A stretch of 64,000 nucleotides of DNA, from NCBI RefSeq assembly GCF_000739375.1, contig NZ_CP006704.1:3782001-3846000 (forward strand), given 5' to 3'. Origin of the DNA: Comamonas testosteroni TK102 (GTDB taxonomy: Bacteria > Pseudomonadota > Gammaproteobacteria > Burkholderiales > Burkholderiaceae_C). Below, piece after piece: positions 25,762-34,661 of the stretch; position 1 is the stretch's first letter; each line of letters starts with the position of its first letter. Under the pieces are notes generated by a model that was given only the letters and a program-made list of their open reading frames with translations, ran no database searches and had not been told where the DNA came from. The position numbers and the translations under genes are program-made.

Positions 25762-26400
25762 ATGATCGTCGCTCTGCTCAACCAGAAAGGTGGCGTGGGC
25801 AAGACCACGCTCGCCACGCACATCGCCGGCGAGCTGGCGATGCGCGGACAGCACGTCGTCCTGCTGGACGCCGACCCGCAGGGTTCATCGCTGGACTGGA
25901 CACAGCGCAGAAGCCAGCAAGGCTTGCCACGGCTGTTCAGCGCCGTGGGCCTTGCACGCGAAACGCTGCATCAGGAAGCGCCAGAACTCGCCAGGCGGGC
26001 CGATCACGTCATCATCGACGGCCCGCCACGCATCGCGGCACTGGCGCGCTCCGCGCTGCTGGCGGCCGAGCGCGTGCTGATCCCCGTGCAGCCCAGTCCT
26101 TACGACCTGTGGGCCAGCGCCGAGATGGTGGCGCTGATCCGCGAGGCGCAGGTCTTTCGGCCTGCGCTGCGCGCGGCCTTCGTCATCAATCGGCGCGTCA
26201 GCACCACCGTGATCGGGCGCGAAGCGCGCCAGGCGCTTGCTGACCAGCCGCTTCCTGCGCTGCGCGCGGAAGTGCATCAGCGCATCGTGTTCGCCGACAG
26301 CGTGGCCGCTGGCCGGCTTGCACGCGAGACGGCACCGGACAGCGCCGCCACCCGCGAAATCACCGCACTGGCGGACGAACTGCTGCGGTGGCCGACATGA
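25762..26400 (+). CDS. parA: ParA-family partition ATPase
   Basis: A 212-residue ATPase of the small (type Ib/ParF-like) ParA group. The deviant Walker A NQKGGVGKTT is at 7-16 (Lys9 and Lys14), followed by LLDADPQGSS (34-43) and HVIIDGPPR. Together with the following small protein and ParB it should segregate the excised ICE. It starts a coupled run of genes: the stop overlaps the next ATG. The ATG at 25762 is chosen since family members begin directly before the VALLNQKGG strand. Confidence 0.92.
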   Translation: MIVALLNQKGGVGKTTLATHIAGELAMRGQHVVLLDADPQGSSLDWTQRRSQQGLPRLFSAVGLARETLHQEAPELARRADHVIIDGPPRIAALARSALLAAERVLIPVQPSPYDLWASAEMVALIREAQVFRPALRAAFVINRRVSTTVIGREARQALADQPLPALRAEVHQRIVFADSVAAGRLARETAPDSAATREITALADELLRWPT

Positions 26401-26681
26401 CAGCGAAGCCGCCACCGAACAGCAAACGCACGGCCAAGCGCGTCGGCATCGGCGCGCGTCCGCCCGCGAATCCGCACGCCGAGGCGTGGATTCGCCAGGG
26501 CGACGCCGATGCGCTGAACAAGGGCGACCTCTACACGGCACGCCTGACCCTCGACATCACGCCCGCCATGCGGGCGCGCATCAAGGTTTCCGCCTTCACG
26601 CAAGGCGTGACCGTAGCCGACCTGCTGCGCGGCCTGCTGGAGCGGGAGTTTCCAGAACACCGCAGGGAGAACACGCCATGA
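26397..26681 (+). CDS. Small partition-associated protein (ribbon-helix-helix-like)
   Basis: A 94-residue basic protein with a disordered Lys/Arg/Pro N-terminus and a compact C-terminal part: ARLTLDITPAMRARIKVSAF, then GVTVADLLRGLLEREFP. That end resembles a ribbon-helix-helix DNA-binding fold, such as the ParG-like partners of small ParA ATPases. It is coupled to parA by ATGA and to the next gene in the same way. A centromere-binding role is inferred. Confidence 0.7.
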   Translation: MTAKPPPNSKRTAKRVGIGARPPANPHAEAWIRQGDADALNKGDLYTARLTLDITPAMRARIKVSAFTQGVTVADLLRGLLEREFPEHRRENTP

Positions 26682-27223
26682 CTGCATCCGCTTCGTCTGC
26701 TCCCGCGCCTGTTGCCTTCGCGGCTACGGCTGAGCTCGCAGTACCTTTCGACCAGCCTGCCGGCGCGCCGCTGACGCGCGTGGCGCTGGCCTACATCGAA
26801 CCGCGCTTCAAGCTCTACCTGCGCTTCGGTGAACCTGCGCGCACGCACCAGCTCGACCGCTGGCGTCGCTGCGCGGTGTTCCTGCCAGGCGCCATGTTGT
26901 GCCTTATCCGCTGGCAGGCCAACGACTACGGCACCGTTCGCTGGCAGCTCATGGTGATGCAGGCTTGTACGCCGCTCGATGCGGCACAGCGCATCCCCGG
27001 CGTGCAGCCCGGCGCACGCCTGCTGCTGCACGCCGAGGGCGAGAACCAGGTGCGCGCCGTGCTGGAGCGCATCGACGCCATCGAGGCGCTGGACATCGCC
27101 CCCGCCGCTGTCTCGCCCGCGTACTGGCGCACGCTCGCCAACCGGCTCGCTGCCCGCCTGCCGCTGCCCGAATACACCGCCGAGCGGCACGCCGCCTGGC
27201 TGACCGCGAGGGCACTGCCATGA
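26678..27223 (+). CDS. DUF2840 family protein
   Basis: A 181-residue protein of the DUF2840 family, always located before traF in Tn4371-like elements. Recognisable: LTRVALAYIEPRFKLYLRFG, RWRRCAVFLPGAMLCLIRWQ (about 63-82) and RWQLMVMQACTPLDAAQRIPG (split at MVMQ). It has no signal peptide or clear transmembrane segment. Function is unknown; strict coupling on both sides (ATGA) suggests a role in early transfer functions. Confidence 0.87.
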   Translation: MTASASSAPAPVAFAATAELAVPFDQPAGAPLTRVALAYIEPRFKLYLRFGEPARTHQLDRWRRCAVFLPGAMLCLIRWQANDYGTVRWQLMVMQACTPLDAAQRIPGVQPGARLLLHAEGENQVRAVLERIDAIEALDIAPAAVSPAYWRTLANRLAARLPLPEYTAERHAAWLTARALP

Positions 27224-27807
27224 CCGCCGTTTCCACTGCCGGCACCGCGCCGCGTCCTCGCTCGCGCCTGCGCGCTCGTATCGTGCTGACGGGTCTGTCC
27301 GCCTGCGGCCTCGCTGCGCTGGCCTGGGCGTCCTTCGTGCATCCGCTGCCGCGCCTGATCTACAACCCATCCGACAGCGTGGCGGTCGGCTGGTATCGCG
27401 TCGATCCGCAAGGCCACGGCACCGACTCGCCGCCACGTCCCTTGTCCGTGGGCAGCATCGTCCTGACCACGCTGCCGCCAGACGCCGCCGCGCTGGCCGC
27501 GCAGCGCGGCTACCTGCCGGCGCGCGTGCCGCTGCTCAAGCGCGTGGGCGCCGTCGCGCCGCAGGAGGTGTGCATCACTGGCCGCATCGTCCGCATCGAC
27601 GGCGTGCCTTCGGCCGCCGTGCTGCCTGCCGACCGCTGGGGCCGGCCGCTGCCATCCTGGCAGCAATGCCGTCGCCTTGAACCCGGCGAACTGTTCCTGC
27701 TCAGTGTGACCAACCCGGCGTCGTTCGATAGCAGGTACTTCGGGCCGATCAATGCGGGCGCCGTGATCGGCATCGCGCATCCGGTCTGGCTGGAATCTCG
27801 CCCATGA
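27220..27807 (+). CDS. traF: TraF-type conjugative signal peptidase (S26)
   Basis: A 195-residue membrane-anchored serine peptidase. One N-terminal transmembrane segment (about 24-44) precedes NPSDSVAVGWYRV (about 48-60), which carries the S26 nucleophile serine in the TraF form, and PLLKRVGAVAPQEVC with the general-base lysine (KRV). Its known role in RP4 is maturation and cyclisation of the TrbC pilin. The trbC gene is 14 kb downstream. Fully coupled to DUF2840. Confidence 0.9.
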   Translation: MTAVSTAGTAPRPRSRLRARIVLTGLSACGLAALAWASFVHPLPRLIYNPSDSVAVGWYRVDPQGHGTDSPPRPLSVGSIVLTTLPPDAAALAAQRGYLPARVPLLKRVGAVAPQEVCITGRIVRIDGVPSAAVLPADRWGRPLPSWQQCRRLEPGELFLLSVTNPASFDSRYFGPINAGAVIGIAHPVWLESRP

Positions 27808-28259
27808 TGGCCTTCGATTCGCTGCACGTCGCCGTGCATCTCATCGTGCCATCGGGCGTGTCGTTCTGCTGCTCGTCGCCGTGTCGTCGCGCATGCAGTG
27901 CGGGTGCATTCGCACCGCACTTCGCGCTGCCTTCGGCGCAGCCGTCCAACGTGCAGGCGTCTTGCCTCGAACGCGCCCGGCCTGTGGCCGTCGCCGCGTT
28001 CGCCGGCGCGCTGGCCGCTCGCGCAGCAGCGCCGCCGGGCCGCCGCTGCCCGGAGCGCCAGCGAGGGGCAAAGGCGGAAGGCAAGACAAAAGGACGCGGC
28101 ACCGGGCCGCGTCGAAAGCCAGTCTGCACATGGGGGTGGCGCGGCACGCAGCGGCTTCGCCACCGTGCCGCTTGGGGCGCGAGGCCCGCGCCAATGCAGG
28201 CATGTCCGCGTGCTTCGCACGACCGGACACGCCAGAGCTTGCAGGGAGCGCAGCCATGA
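27804..28259 (+). CDS. Uncertain coupled ORF between traF and the relaxase gene
   Basis: An open frame of 151 codons whose ATG overlaps the traF stop and whose TGA overlaps the relaxase ATG, both by ATGA. That layout favours a real coupled gene. Against it, the product is Ala/Arg/Pro/Cys-rich, with no recognisable domain, and the 3' half is packed with inverted repeats that could be the transfer origin. It may be a translated leader that keeps ribosomes moving to the relaxase start. Low confidence. Confidence 0.35.
   Translation: MMAFDSLHVAVHLIVPSGVSFCCSSPCRRACSAGAFAPHFALPSAQPSNVQASCLERARPVAVAAFAGALAARAAAPPGRRCPERQRGAKAEGKTKGRGTGPRRKPVCTWGWRGTQRLRHRAAWGARPAPMQACPRASHDRTRQSLQGAQP
28093..28228. 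other. Inverted-repeat-rich segment before the relaxase gene, oriT candidate
   Basis: gacgcggc (28093-28100) / gccgcgtc (28106-28113); gcggcac (28141-28147) / gtgccgc (28165-28171); and a compound hairpin gtccg-cgtgc (28204-28213) / gcacg, cggac (28217-28228). They end 28 bp before the relaxase start. Transfer origins usually lie next to the relaxase gene and have such hairpins near nic. No nic core is recognised. Confidence 0.35.
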
Positions 28260-30241
28260 CCGACCGCCGCGACGATGATTTCCGCATCCGCCCCAGCGCC
28301 CCAAAGAACCGGGGCCAGGGCTTCGTCTCCAAGGTGCTCAAGCAGGCAGGCAAGGCCAGCAGCGGCAAGTCCACTGTGCGCCGTCTTGGCACTGCGAGCG
28401 GCACCGGGAGGGGCACCGGCCAGCGGCCCGGCTCGCGCCTGGGGCGCGGCCACACGGCGGCGCGCTTCGCCGGAGCGAAGCTCACGCCCATGTCGCGGCG
28501 CGTGACCATCAAGACGCTGCTGGTCAACCAGCGCCAAGCCAGCCCGCAGTCGCTCGCCAAGCACCTGCGCTACATCGAGCGCGACGGTGTGGGCCGCGAT
28601 GGCGAGCCGGGCCAAGCCTATGGGCCGCAGACCGATGCTGCCGACCTCGACGCCTTCAAGGAACACTGCGCCGACGACCGACACCATTTCCGCTTCATCC
28701 TCTCGCCCGAGGATGGCGCGGAACTGGAAGACCTGCGCACCTACACGCGGCACCTCATGGGCCGCATGGAGGCCGACCTGGGCACGGGCCTCGATTGGGT
28801 GGCCGTCACTCACTGGAACACCGACAACCCGCACACGCACATCGTCGTGCGCGGGCGCGATGACACCGGCAAAGACCTCATCATCGCGGGCGACTACATC
28901 GCCGATGGCTTCCGCCATCGCGCCGCCGAACTGGCGACCGAATGGCTGGGGCCGCGCACCGAACTGGAGATCCAGCAGACTTTGCAGCGCGAGGTCGAGC
29001 AAGAGCGATGGACGAGCCTCGACCGCACGCTGCAACGTGAGGCCGGCGATGATGGCCGAGTGCATGTCGAACGCCTCAACGAACCGCGGTTGCAACGTCA
29101 GCGCCTGCTGCTGATCGGCCGCCTGCAACGCTTGCAGCGCCTTGGCCTGGCCGACGAGCTGCGGCCGGGCACCTTGGCCTTCCATGCCGACGCCGAGAAG
29201 ACCTTGCGTGCCCTGGGCGAGCGTGGCGACATCATCCGCACCATGCAGCGGGCCATGCGTGGCGAGCCGCGCGAGTTGGCGGTGTTCGAGCCGGGGGACG
29301 ATGGCCGAACCATCGTCGGTCGCGTGGCCGCGAAGGGGCTGGCCGACGAGCTGCGCGACCGGGGCTATCTGGTCATCGACGGCGTGGACGGCAAAGCCCA
29401 TTACGTCGCGCTCAATGCCCGCGACGAACTGGCGAACTATCCGACCGGCGCGGTGGTGGAGGTGAAGGGATCGGCTGACGTGCGCGCTGCCGACAAGAAC
29501 ATCACCGCACTGGCGAGCGGCGGCCTATACCGCACCGACCATCACCTGGCCGTTGCGCAGGGTCAAGCCGTGCCCGGCCGCGATCCGCAGGAAGTCGTCG
29601 CGGCCCACGTCCGCCGGCTGGAAGCCCTGCGCCGCGCAGGCATCGTGGAGCGCGTGGCCGAGGGGCTATGGAAGGTGCCGGACGACCTGGCCGAACAGGG
29701 CCGCCGCTATGACGCACAGCGCCTGGGCGGCGTGGCCGTGGAACTGAAATCGCACCTGCCCATCGAGCGGCAGGCCCGCGTGATCGGAGCCACCTGGCTC
29801 GACCAGCAACTGATCGCTGGTGGCTCGGGCTTGGGCGACCTGGGTTTTGGTGGCGAGGCCAGACAGGCGATGCAGCAACGCGCCGACTTTCTGGCCGAAC
29901 AGGGGCTGGCCGAGCGGCACGGGCAGCGTGTGATCCTCGCGCGCAATCTGCTGGGCACGCTGCGCAACCAGGACCTGGCGCAGGTCGCCAAAGACATTGC
30001 GGCCGACACCGGCTTAGAGCATCGCCCGGTGGCCGACGGGCAGCGCGTGGCTGGCATCTACCGGCGCTCCGTCATGCTCGCCAGTGGGCGCTACGCGATG
30101 CTCGATGACGGCATGGGGTTCTCACTGGTGCCGTGGAAACCCGTGATCGAACAACGCTTGGGGCAGCAACTTGCCGCCACGGTGCGCGGCGGCGGGGTGT
30201 CGTGGGAGATTGGGCGGCAGCGTGGGCCGTCAATCAGCTAG
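28256..30241 (+). CDS. rlxS: DUF3363 (VirD2/TraI-type) conjugative relaxase
   Basis: A 661-residue relaxase. A basic, disordered N-terminus (1-80) precedes the catalytic core: HLRYIERDG (Tyr106, candidate nicking residue), RHHFRFILSPED (142-152) and the metal-binding motif THWNTDNPHTHIVVRG (185-200; His186, His193, His195). The long remainder is the DUF3363 region. It should nick oriT and pilot the strand into the recipient with TraG. The C-terminus (VSWEIGRQRGPSIS) looks complete although the cargo marR gene overlaps it by 12 bp from the other strand. Confidence 0.93.
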   Translation: MTDRRDDDFRIRPSAPKNRGQGFVSKVLKQAGKASSGKSTVRRLGTASGTGRGTGQRPGSRLGRGHTAARFAGAKLTPMSRRVTIKTLLVNQRQASPQSLAKHLRYIERDGVGRDGEPGQAYGPQTDAADLDAFKEHCADDRHHFRFILSPEDGAELEDLRTYTRHLMGRMEADLGTGLDWVAVTHWNTDNPHTHIVVRGRDDTGKDLIIAGDYIADGFRHRAAELATEWLGPRTELEIQQTLQREVEQERWTSLDRTLQREAGDDGRVHVERLNEPRLQRQRLLLIGRLQRLQRLGLADELRPGTLAFHADAEKTLRALGERGDIIRTMQRAMRGEPRELAVFEPGDDGRTIVGRVAAKGLADELRDRGYLVIDGVDGKAHYVALNARDELANYPTGAVVEVKGSADVRAADKNITALASGGLYRTDHHLAVAQGQAVPGRDPQEVVAAHVRRLEALRRAGIVERVAEGLWKVPDDLAEQGRRYDAQRLGGVAVELKSHLPIERQARVIGATWLDQQLIAGGSGLGDLGFGGEARQAMQQRADFLAEQGLAERHGQRVILARNLLGTLRNQDLAQVAKDIAADTGLEHRPVADGQRVAGIYRRSVMLASGRYAMLDDGMGFSLVPWKPVIEQRLGQQLAATVRGGGVSWEIGRQRGPSIS

Positions 30242-30682
30242 TGCTAACCCATGTATTTCGCTTTGTTTGAAAGCCTCGGTCAATTCCGAGCGAGCGGACT
30301 GCCAATGTGACTTCAACTCACGTATCGCGTTGCATCCATGTTCAGTCAGAATAATCTCGACAACTCTGCGGTCATGCGTGCGATCCATGCGCTCTTGTGC
30401 TGCTCTTTGGAGCATGCCCTTGTTTTCAAGACGGTCCAATAGCCTTGTCACAGAGGCTGAGTCGACTGCCAGACTGCGGGCCAAAGTGCTAGGCGTACAT
30501 GCTGGAGTGGCTGAAATATGGTGTAGCGCCATCACCTGCACAGCGGTCAAACCGAACGGAGCAGCCACGCGATTCAGCACTTGATTCCTTGCTGTGCAAA
30601 GCCGCGTGATGGCCGTAGAAAGCTCCATCACCCGAAGGGCGTCGTCTGATTTCTCCGTGCCGATTGACCCATTCGGCATCAT
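30230..30682 (-). CDS. MarR-family transcriptional regulator
   Basis: A 150-residue winged-helix repressor: VLNRVAAPFGLTAVQVMALH, TPSTLARSLAVDSASVTRLL and LENKGMLQRAAQERMDRTHD, the last with the Asp-Arg wing signature (DRR). MarR proteins respond to small aromatic or toxic compounds. Its ATG overlaps the tetR stop, so both are one operon facing away from the efflux genes. The final codons overlap the end of the relaxase gene (convergent). Probably a second regulator of the pump (inference). Confidence 0.88.
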   Translation of the reverse strand: MMPNGSIGTEKSDDALRVMELSTAITRLCTARNQVLNRVAAPFGLTAVQVMALHHISATPACTPSTLARSLAVDSASVTRLLDRLENKGMLQRAAQERMDRTHDRRVVEIILTEHGCNAIRELKSHWQSARSELTEAFKQSEIHGLALAD

Positions 30683-31359
30683 GACCGGGAACGCTTATTG
30701 GGCGAGTCCTCGCCGCAACCATAGGCACGCATGAATGTCATTACGGCTGCATTCGCCCACTGGTCAATCTGCGCCGAGGAAGGCGCGGCATCCGGATGAG
30801 TCAGGCACTGAAGCTGGGGTTCACCCCGAACCAGGTTGATGAACAGACTGGCGGCCGTCTCGCGGCCAATCTCGCCAAGATCGACCTCGCCGGATGCTGC
30901 CGCATTGGCCAGTTGTTCGGCCACCATCGCCGTCATGACCTGCGGGCCGGCCAGATAGAACGTCCGTGCGAGCTGGGGAAAGCGTGGGCCTTCGGCGATC
31001 ACGACGCGGAAGACAGCCAGCCCGCCCGGAGACAGCACGATGTTCAAGTAGGCCCGAGCCAACAGGGTCAACGTTTCTCGCAGCTTCCCCGGGCGGAACT
31101 CGATGCCCTGCACCGTGTTCGTGAACGCTGCACATTCGGCTTCGATTACCGCGGTGAAGAGTGCTTCCTTGTTCGCGTAGTGCGCGTAAACCGTGGACTT
31201 GGACACGCCAGCCTCGCGCTGGATCATGTCGGTTGTTGCCGCGCTGAACCCATGGGTCAGGAAGACGTTTCGCGCAGCGCGCAGAACGGTGAGAGCCTTG
31301 GCGTTCAGCTCGCCGCTGCTCGGCGGCGGGGCGGTCATGACTTGGTTGGTTCGTCGCAT
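30679..31359 (-). CDS. TetR-family repressor of the efflux operon
   Basis: A 226-residue TetR/AcrR-type repressor. The HTH is at about 35-70 (AATTDMIQREAGVSKSTVYA, then HYANKEALFTAVIE). The C-terminal ligand domain resembles TetR_C_7-type members (LVRGEPQLQCLTHP). It is divergent from the outer-membrane efflux gene, and two copies of TACCRARCSGYTYGGTA-type sites lie in the 191-bp gap. It should repress both transcripts until an efflux substrate binds. Confidence 0.9.
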   Translation of the reverse strand: MRRTNQVMTAPPPSSGELNAKALTVLRAARNVFLTHGFSAATTDMIQREAGVSKSTVYAHYANKEALFTAVIEAECAAFTNTVQGIEFRPGKLRETLTLLARAYLNIVLSPGGLAVFRVVIAEGPRFPQLARTFYLAGPQVMTAMVAEQLANAAASGEVDLGEIGRETAASLFINLVRGEPQLQCLTHPDAAPSSAQIDQWANAAVMTFMRAYGCGEDSPNKRSRS

Positions 31360-31405
31360 CTGCTTGGGTCGGAAGTTTTGACACGGTGGCCAGGATTCTA
31401 TATAG

Positions 31406-31525
31406 TACCAAACCGCTCGGTACGCATCAACCTAACCATTCGTCTCACAGGCATCTGCACCTAAGCAGGTTTCTTGTGAGCCGTCGGCTTAACTTTTATC
31501 GTAAATCACACCGAGCGGTTCGGTA
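31406..31525. promoter_or_regulatory. Paired TetR operator candidates in the divergent promoter region
   Basis: Two 17-bp near-palindromes at 31406-31422 and 31509-31525. They are inverted copies of each other with one difference over the 16 shared positions; consensus TACCRARCSGYTYGGTA. The right copy runs into a -10-like TACTAT (31523-31528) for the efflux operon, and the left one lies 47 bp before the tetR start, so each can block one promoter. Confidence 0.8.
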
Positions 31526-31550
31526 CTATTCGCGCATTGGATAAACCTTC

Positions 31551-33086
31551 ATGACGTCACAACCGCTGCTCTCACAACTGCTGCGACAAGCAGGCACGGC
31601 GCTCTGCACGATCTCACTGGTCGGCTGTGCGGTGGGTCCTGACTTCGTGAAACCCGACGACAGGCTTGCAGCCGTTCAACTGTCGCCCAGGGCGGATTAC
31701 GCGCAGGCTCAGGAAACATCCGCTGCGAACTTCCCATCGTCATGGTGGACGCTGTTCAACGATGACGTGTTAGCGGATCTGCAAGCCCGTGCGCAGGCGG
31801 GCAACCTGAACCTGCAGATCGCTTCCGAGCGCATTGAGCAAAGCCGGGCGCAGTTGGGGATTGCTTCCTCGCTGCTGCTGCCCAGCGTGGGCGCATCGGC
31901 AGGCTATTCCCGCGAGGCCCTCAGCGAGCACGGCAAGTTTGCCGCGTTGGGTGCACCGACGAGCGCGAGCGATTTCTGGCAGTTGGGATTCGACGCCAGT
32001 TGGGAACTCGATCTGTGGGGCCGCGCGCGGCGATCGCGCGAAGGCGCCGCAGCCGCCTTCGAGGCCACTGTGTATGAGCGCGAGGCGGCACGGGTGGCCT
32101 TGTCCGCCGAAGTGGCCCGCACCTACCTCCAATTGCGAGGAACGCAGGCGCAACTGGACATCACCCGGCAGAACCTGGAGGTCGCCGATCGCACCCTGCG
32201 CCTTGCCGAAAGCCGTGAGCGCAACGGTGTCGCCACGCGCTTTGAAACCGCTTCGGCGCGCGCGCAACTGGCAACGGTGGAGGCGCTGGTGCCAGAACTG
32301 GTCCAGCGCCGCAACACGCTGATGAACGCCTTGGCACTGCTGCAGGGGGAGGAGCCGCGCGCCCTCGATGCGCAGTTGCTTGAGGCGATGCCCTTGCCTT
32401 CGCTTCCTTCCAATGTGCCGGTGGGCCTGCCCTCCGAATTGGCGCACAGGCGGCCGGACATACAGCGCGCCGAAGCCCAGCTCCATGCCGCGACGGCGGC
32501 CATCGGCGTCGCCAAGGCCGATTTCTACCCGCGGATCGGCTTGCGGGGAAGAGTCGGCGTCGAGGCCTTCGAGTTCAACGACCTCGACAGTTGGGATTCC
32601 CGGTTCTTCTCCGTTGGCCCGACAGTCTATCTCCCGATCTTTCAGGGCGGTCGTTTGAAGCAGCGCCTGGCGCTGAACGAGGCACGGCAAAGAACAGCCG
32701 CCATTGCCTATCGGCAGACGGTGCTGCAAGCCTGGCATGAAGTGGACAACGCCCTGGACGCCTGGGCAGCCCAGCAGCACCGACATGCCGAATTGCTGGT
32801 TTCGTATGAACAGAACAAGCAGGCGCTGCATGCTGCCGAGCGCGGCTATCAGGAAGGCGCTGCCGACTACCTGAATGTCCTGGCCGCGCAGCGTGGCGTC
32901 CTTGCCAGCCAGACCAGCCTCAATGCCAGCGCCACCAACGCCGCGCTCACCCTGGTCAATCTCTACAAGTCGCTGGGCGGTGGCTGGGACCCTGACGCAC
33001 TCACATCCGACCGGCAGGCCGGCGGCGATGCGCCCCTGACGACCACTGCGTCGTCTGCCACCTCGCCATCAAAGGCCGGCCAATGA
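31551..33086 (+). CDS. Outer-membrane efflux lipoprotein (NodT/OprM family)
   Basis: A 511-residue RND/MFS-type outer-membrane channel. A lipobox region, LVGCAVGPDF with Cys26, follows a short signal. Two OEP repeats are visible, each with an 'L-x-I-A-x-x-R-I-x-Q-S' or 'A-R-x-R-T' coil: NLQIASERIEQSRAQLG near 85 and LAHRRPDIQRAEAQLHAA near 295. It forms the outer part of a tripartite pump with the next two genes; stop and start overlap by ATGA. Confidence 0.92.
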   Translation: MTSQPLLSQLLRQAGTALCTISLVGCAVGPDFVKPDDRLAAVQLSPRADYAQAQETSAANFPSSWWTLFNDDVLADLQARAQAGNLNLQIASERIEQSRAQLGIASSLLLPSVGASAGYSREALSEHGKFAALGAPTSASDFWQLGFDASWELDLWGRARRSREGAAAAFEATVYEREAARVALSAEVARTYLQLRGTQAQLDITRQNLEVADRTLRLAESRERNGVATRFETASARAQLATVEALVPELVQRRNTLMNALALLQGEEPRALDAQLLEAMPLPSLPSNVPVGLPSELAHRRPDIQRAEAQLHAATAAIGVAKADFYPRIGLRGRVGVEAFEFNDLDSWDSRFFSVGPTVYLPIFQGGRLKQRLALNEARQRTAAIAYRQTVLQAWHEVDNALDAWAAQQHRHAELLVSYEQNKQALHAAERGYQEGAADYLNVLAAQRGVLASQTSLNASATNAALTLVNLYKSLGGGWDPDALTSDRQAGGDAPLTTTASSATSPSKAGQ

Positions 33087-34654
33087 GTGCCGCAGCATTG
33101 CAGCCGACAGCGGCGCCACCCGCACCCGCTGCTGCGGTAGCCCCTCCGAAGCGGGCGATCGCCGGGCTGGTCGGCATCCTCATCGCGGCCATGATGGCCG
33201 GACTGAACAACCGCGTGGGCGCGTTGGCGCTGGCGGACGTGCGTGGCGCGCTGGGCTTCGGCCTGGACGACGCCTCCTGGCTCACGACCGTCTATAGCGC
33301 CGGCGAAGTGATCGCCATGCCGTTTGCGGCATGGTTCGCCATCACGCTCTCAGTGCGCCGCTTCGAGCTGTGGATGATCGGCGCATGCACCTTGCTGGCG
33401 GTGTGCATTCCCTTCATCCATGACCTCGATCTGCTGCTGGCCATGCGCTTCCTGCAAGGCATCGCCAGCGGCACGATGATTCCCGTGCTGATGATGGCGG
33501 CGTTGAAGTTCCTGCCACCCCACATACGGCTGCACGGACTGGCGCTGTATGCACTGACGGCCACCTTCGCCCCCAACCTCTCGATCTGGCTGGCGGGGCA
33601 ATGGACGGATGGCCTGTTCGATTGGCGCTGGGTGTACTGGCAAATCCTTCCGCTCGCGGCCATTGCCGCCTTGTTGATCGGATGGGGCCTGCCGAAAGAC
33701 CCGATCCAGACAGACCGCTTCCCGCAGGCCAACTGGCCGGGCATGGCTTTCGGCATGCCGGCATTTGCCCTGATTACCGTCGCCCTGGATCAGGGCGTGC
33801 GGCTGGACTGGTTCAACTCCCCCCTCATCGTCGTCTCATTGGTGGCCGGGCTGACGCTGCTGGCGGCCTATCTGCTGACGGAGTGGTATCACCCGGCGCC
33901 GTTCATCAAATTGCAGATGCTCAGCCGCCGCAACCTGGCGTTGGGCTTCACCTTGTTCATCTGCCTTCTGGTCGTGCTGACCTCTGGCGTGATGTTGCCG
34001 ATGACCTATCTCGGGCCGCTCCAAAGCTACCGACCGCTTCAGATGGCACCAATCGGGCTCATCGTCGCGCTGCCTCAACTGGTCCTGGGTTCCGTGGTGG
34101 CGCTGTTCCTGTACCGGAAATGGGTCGATGCCCGATTCGTGTTCGCGGGCGGCCTGCTGCTGATCGCCCTGGCGTGCTTCTTTGGTGCGCAATTGACTTC
34201 CGATTGGAACCGCGACCAGTTCGTTATGACGCAGACGCTGCAAGCCTTTGGCCAGCCCATGGCTGTCGTCTCGATGCTGTTCCTGTGTACCAGCGTCGTA
34301 CATCCCAGCGAAGGCCCGTATGTGTCGGGGAACATCAACACGCTGCGCGCCCTGGGGTCGGTACTCGGGGGCGCGGTGGTTGGGCAACTCGTGACCGTGA
34401 GACAGCGGTTCCACGCGGAAATGCTGCTGGACCACGCTGCGTTGGTAGGCAACTCCGTCCCGCTTGCTCCGGAGCCCGCTCAACTGATGGGAATCATCGG
34501 CCAGCAGGCGCTGGTGCTGTCAGTCGCGGATGCCTATCGCGTACTCGGCGTTCTGGCGCTGGTGATGGTCCCCTTCGTATTGCGGCTGACCTGCATTCCC
34601 GCCCCCGACTTGCAGGCCGCTGCTCCTCAATCCAAACCTTTGCCCCAAGGATAG
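33083..34654 (+). CDS. DHA2-family MFS efflux permease (EmrB-like)
   Basis: A 523-residue, 14-helix drug:H+ antiporter. Hydrophobic segments cover most of residues 25-500. The early conserved region reads LDDASWLTTVYSAGEVIAMP and the loop 2-3 counterpart is WFAITLSVRRFELW. Length and the two extra central helices fit DHA2/EmrB and the FusB-like aromatic acid exporters. It works with the HlyD protein and the OprM-like channel. Substrate unknown; TetR and MarR regulators suggest an organic acid or antimicrobial. Confidence 0.9.
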   Translation: MSAAALQPTAAPPAPAAAVAPPKRAIAGLVGILIAAMMAGLNNRVGALALADVRGALGFGLDDASWLTTVYSAGEVIAMPFAAWFAITLSVRRFELWMIGACTLLAVCIPFIHDLDLLLAMRFLQGIASGTMIPVLMMAALKFLPPHIRLHGLALYALTATFAPNLSIWLAGQWTDGLFDWRWVYWQILPLAAIAALLIGWGLPKDPIQTDRFPQANWPGMAFGMPAFALITVALDQGVRLDWFNSPLIVVSLVAGLTLLAAYLLTEWYHPAPFIKLQMLSRRNLALGFTLFICLLVVLTSGVMLPMTYLGPLQSYRPLQMAPIGLIVALPQLVLGSVVALFLYRKWVDARFVFAGGLLLIALACFFGAQLTSDWNRDQFVMTQTLQAFGQPMAVVSMLFLCTSVVHPSEGPYVSGNINTLRALGSVLGGAVVGQLVTVRQRFHAEMLLDHAALVGNSVPLAPEPAQLMGIIGQQALVLSVADAYRVLGVLALVMVPFVLRLTCIPAPDLQAAAPQSKPLPQG

Positions 34655-34661
34655 TTTCACC

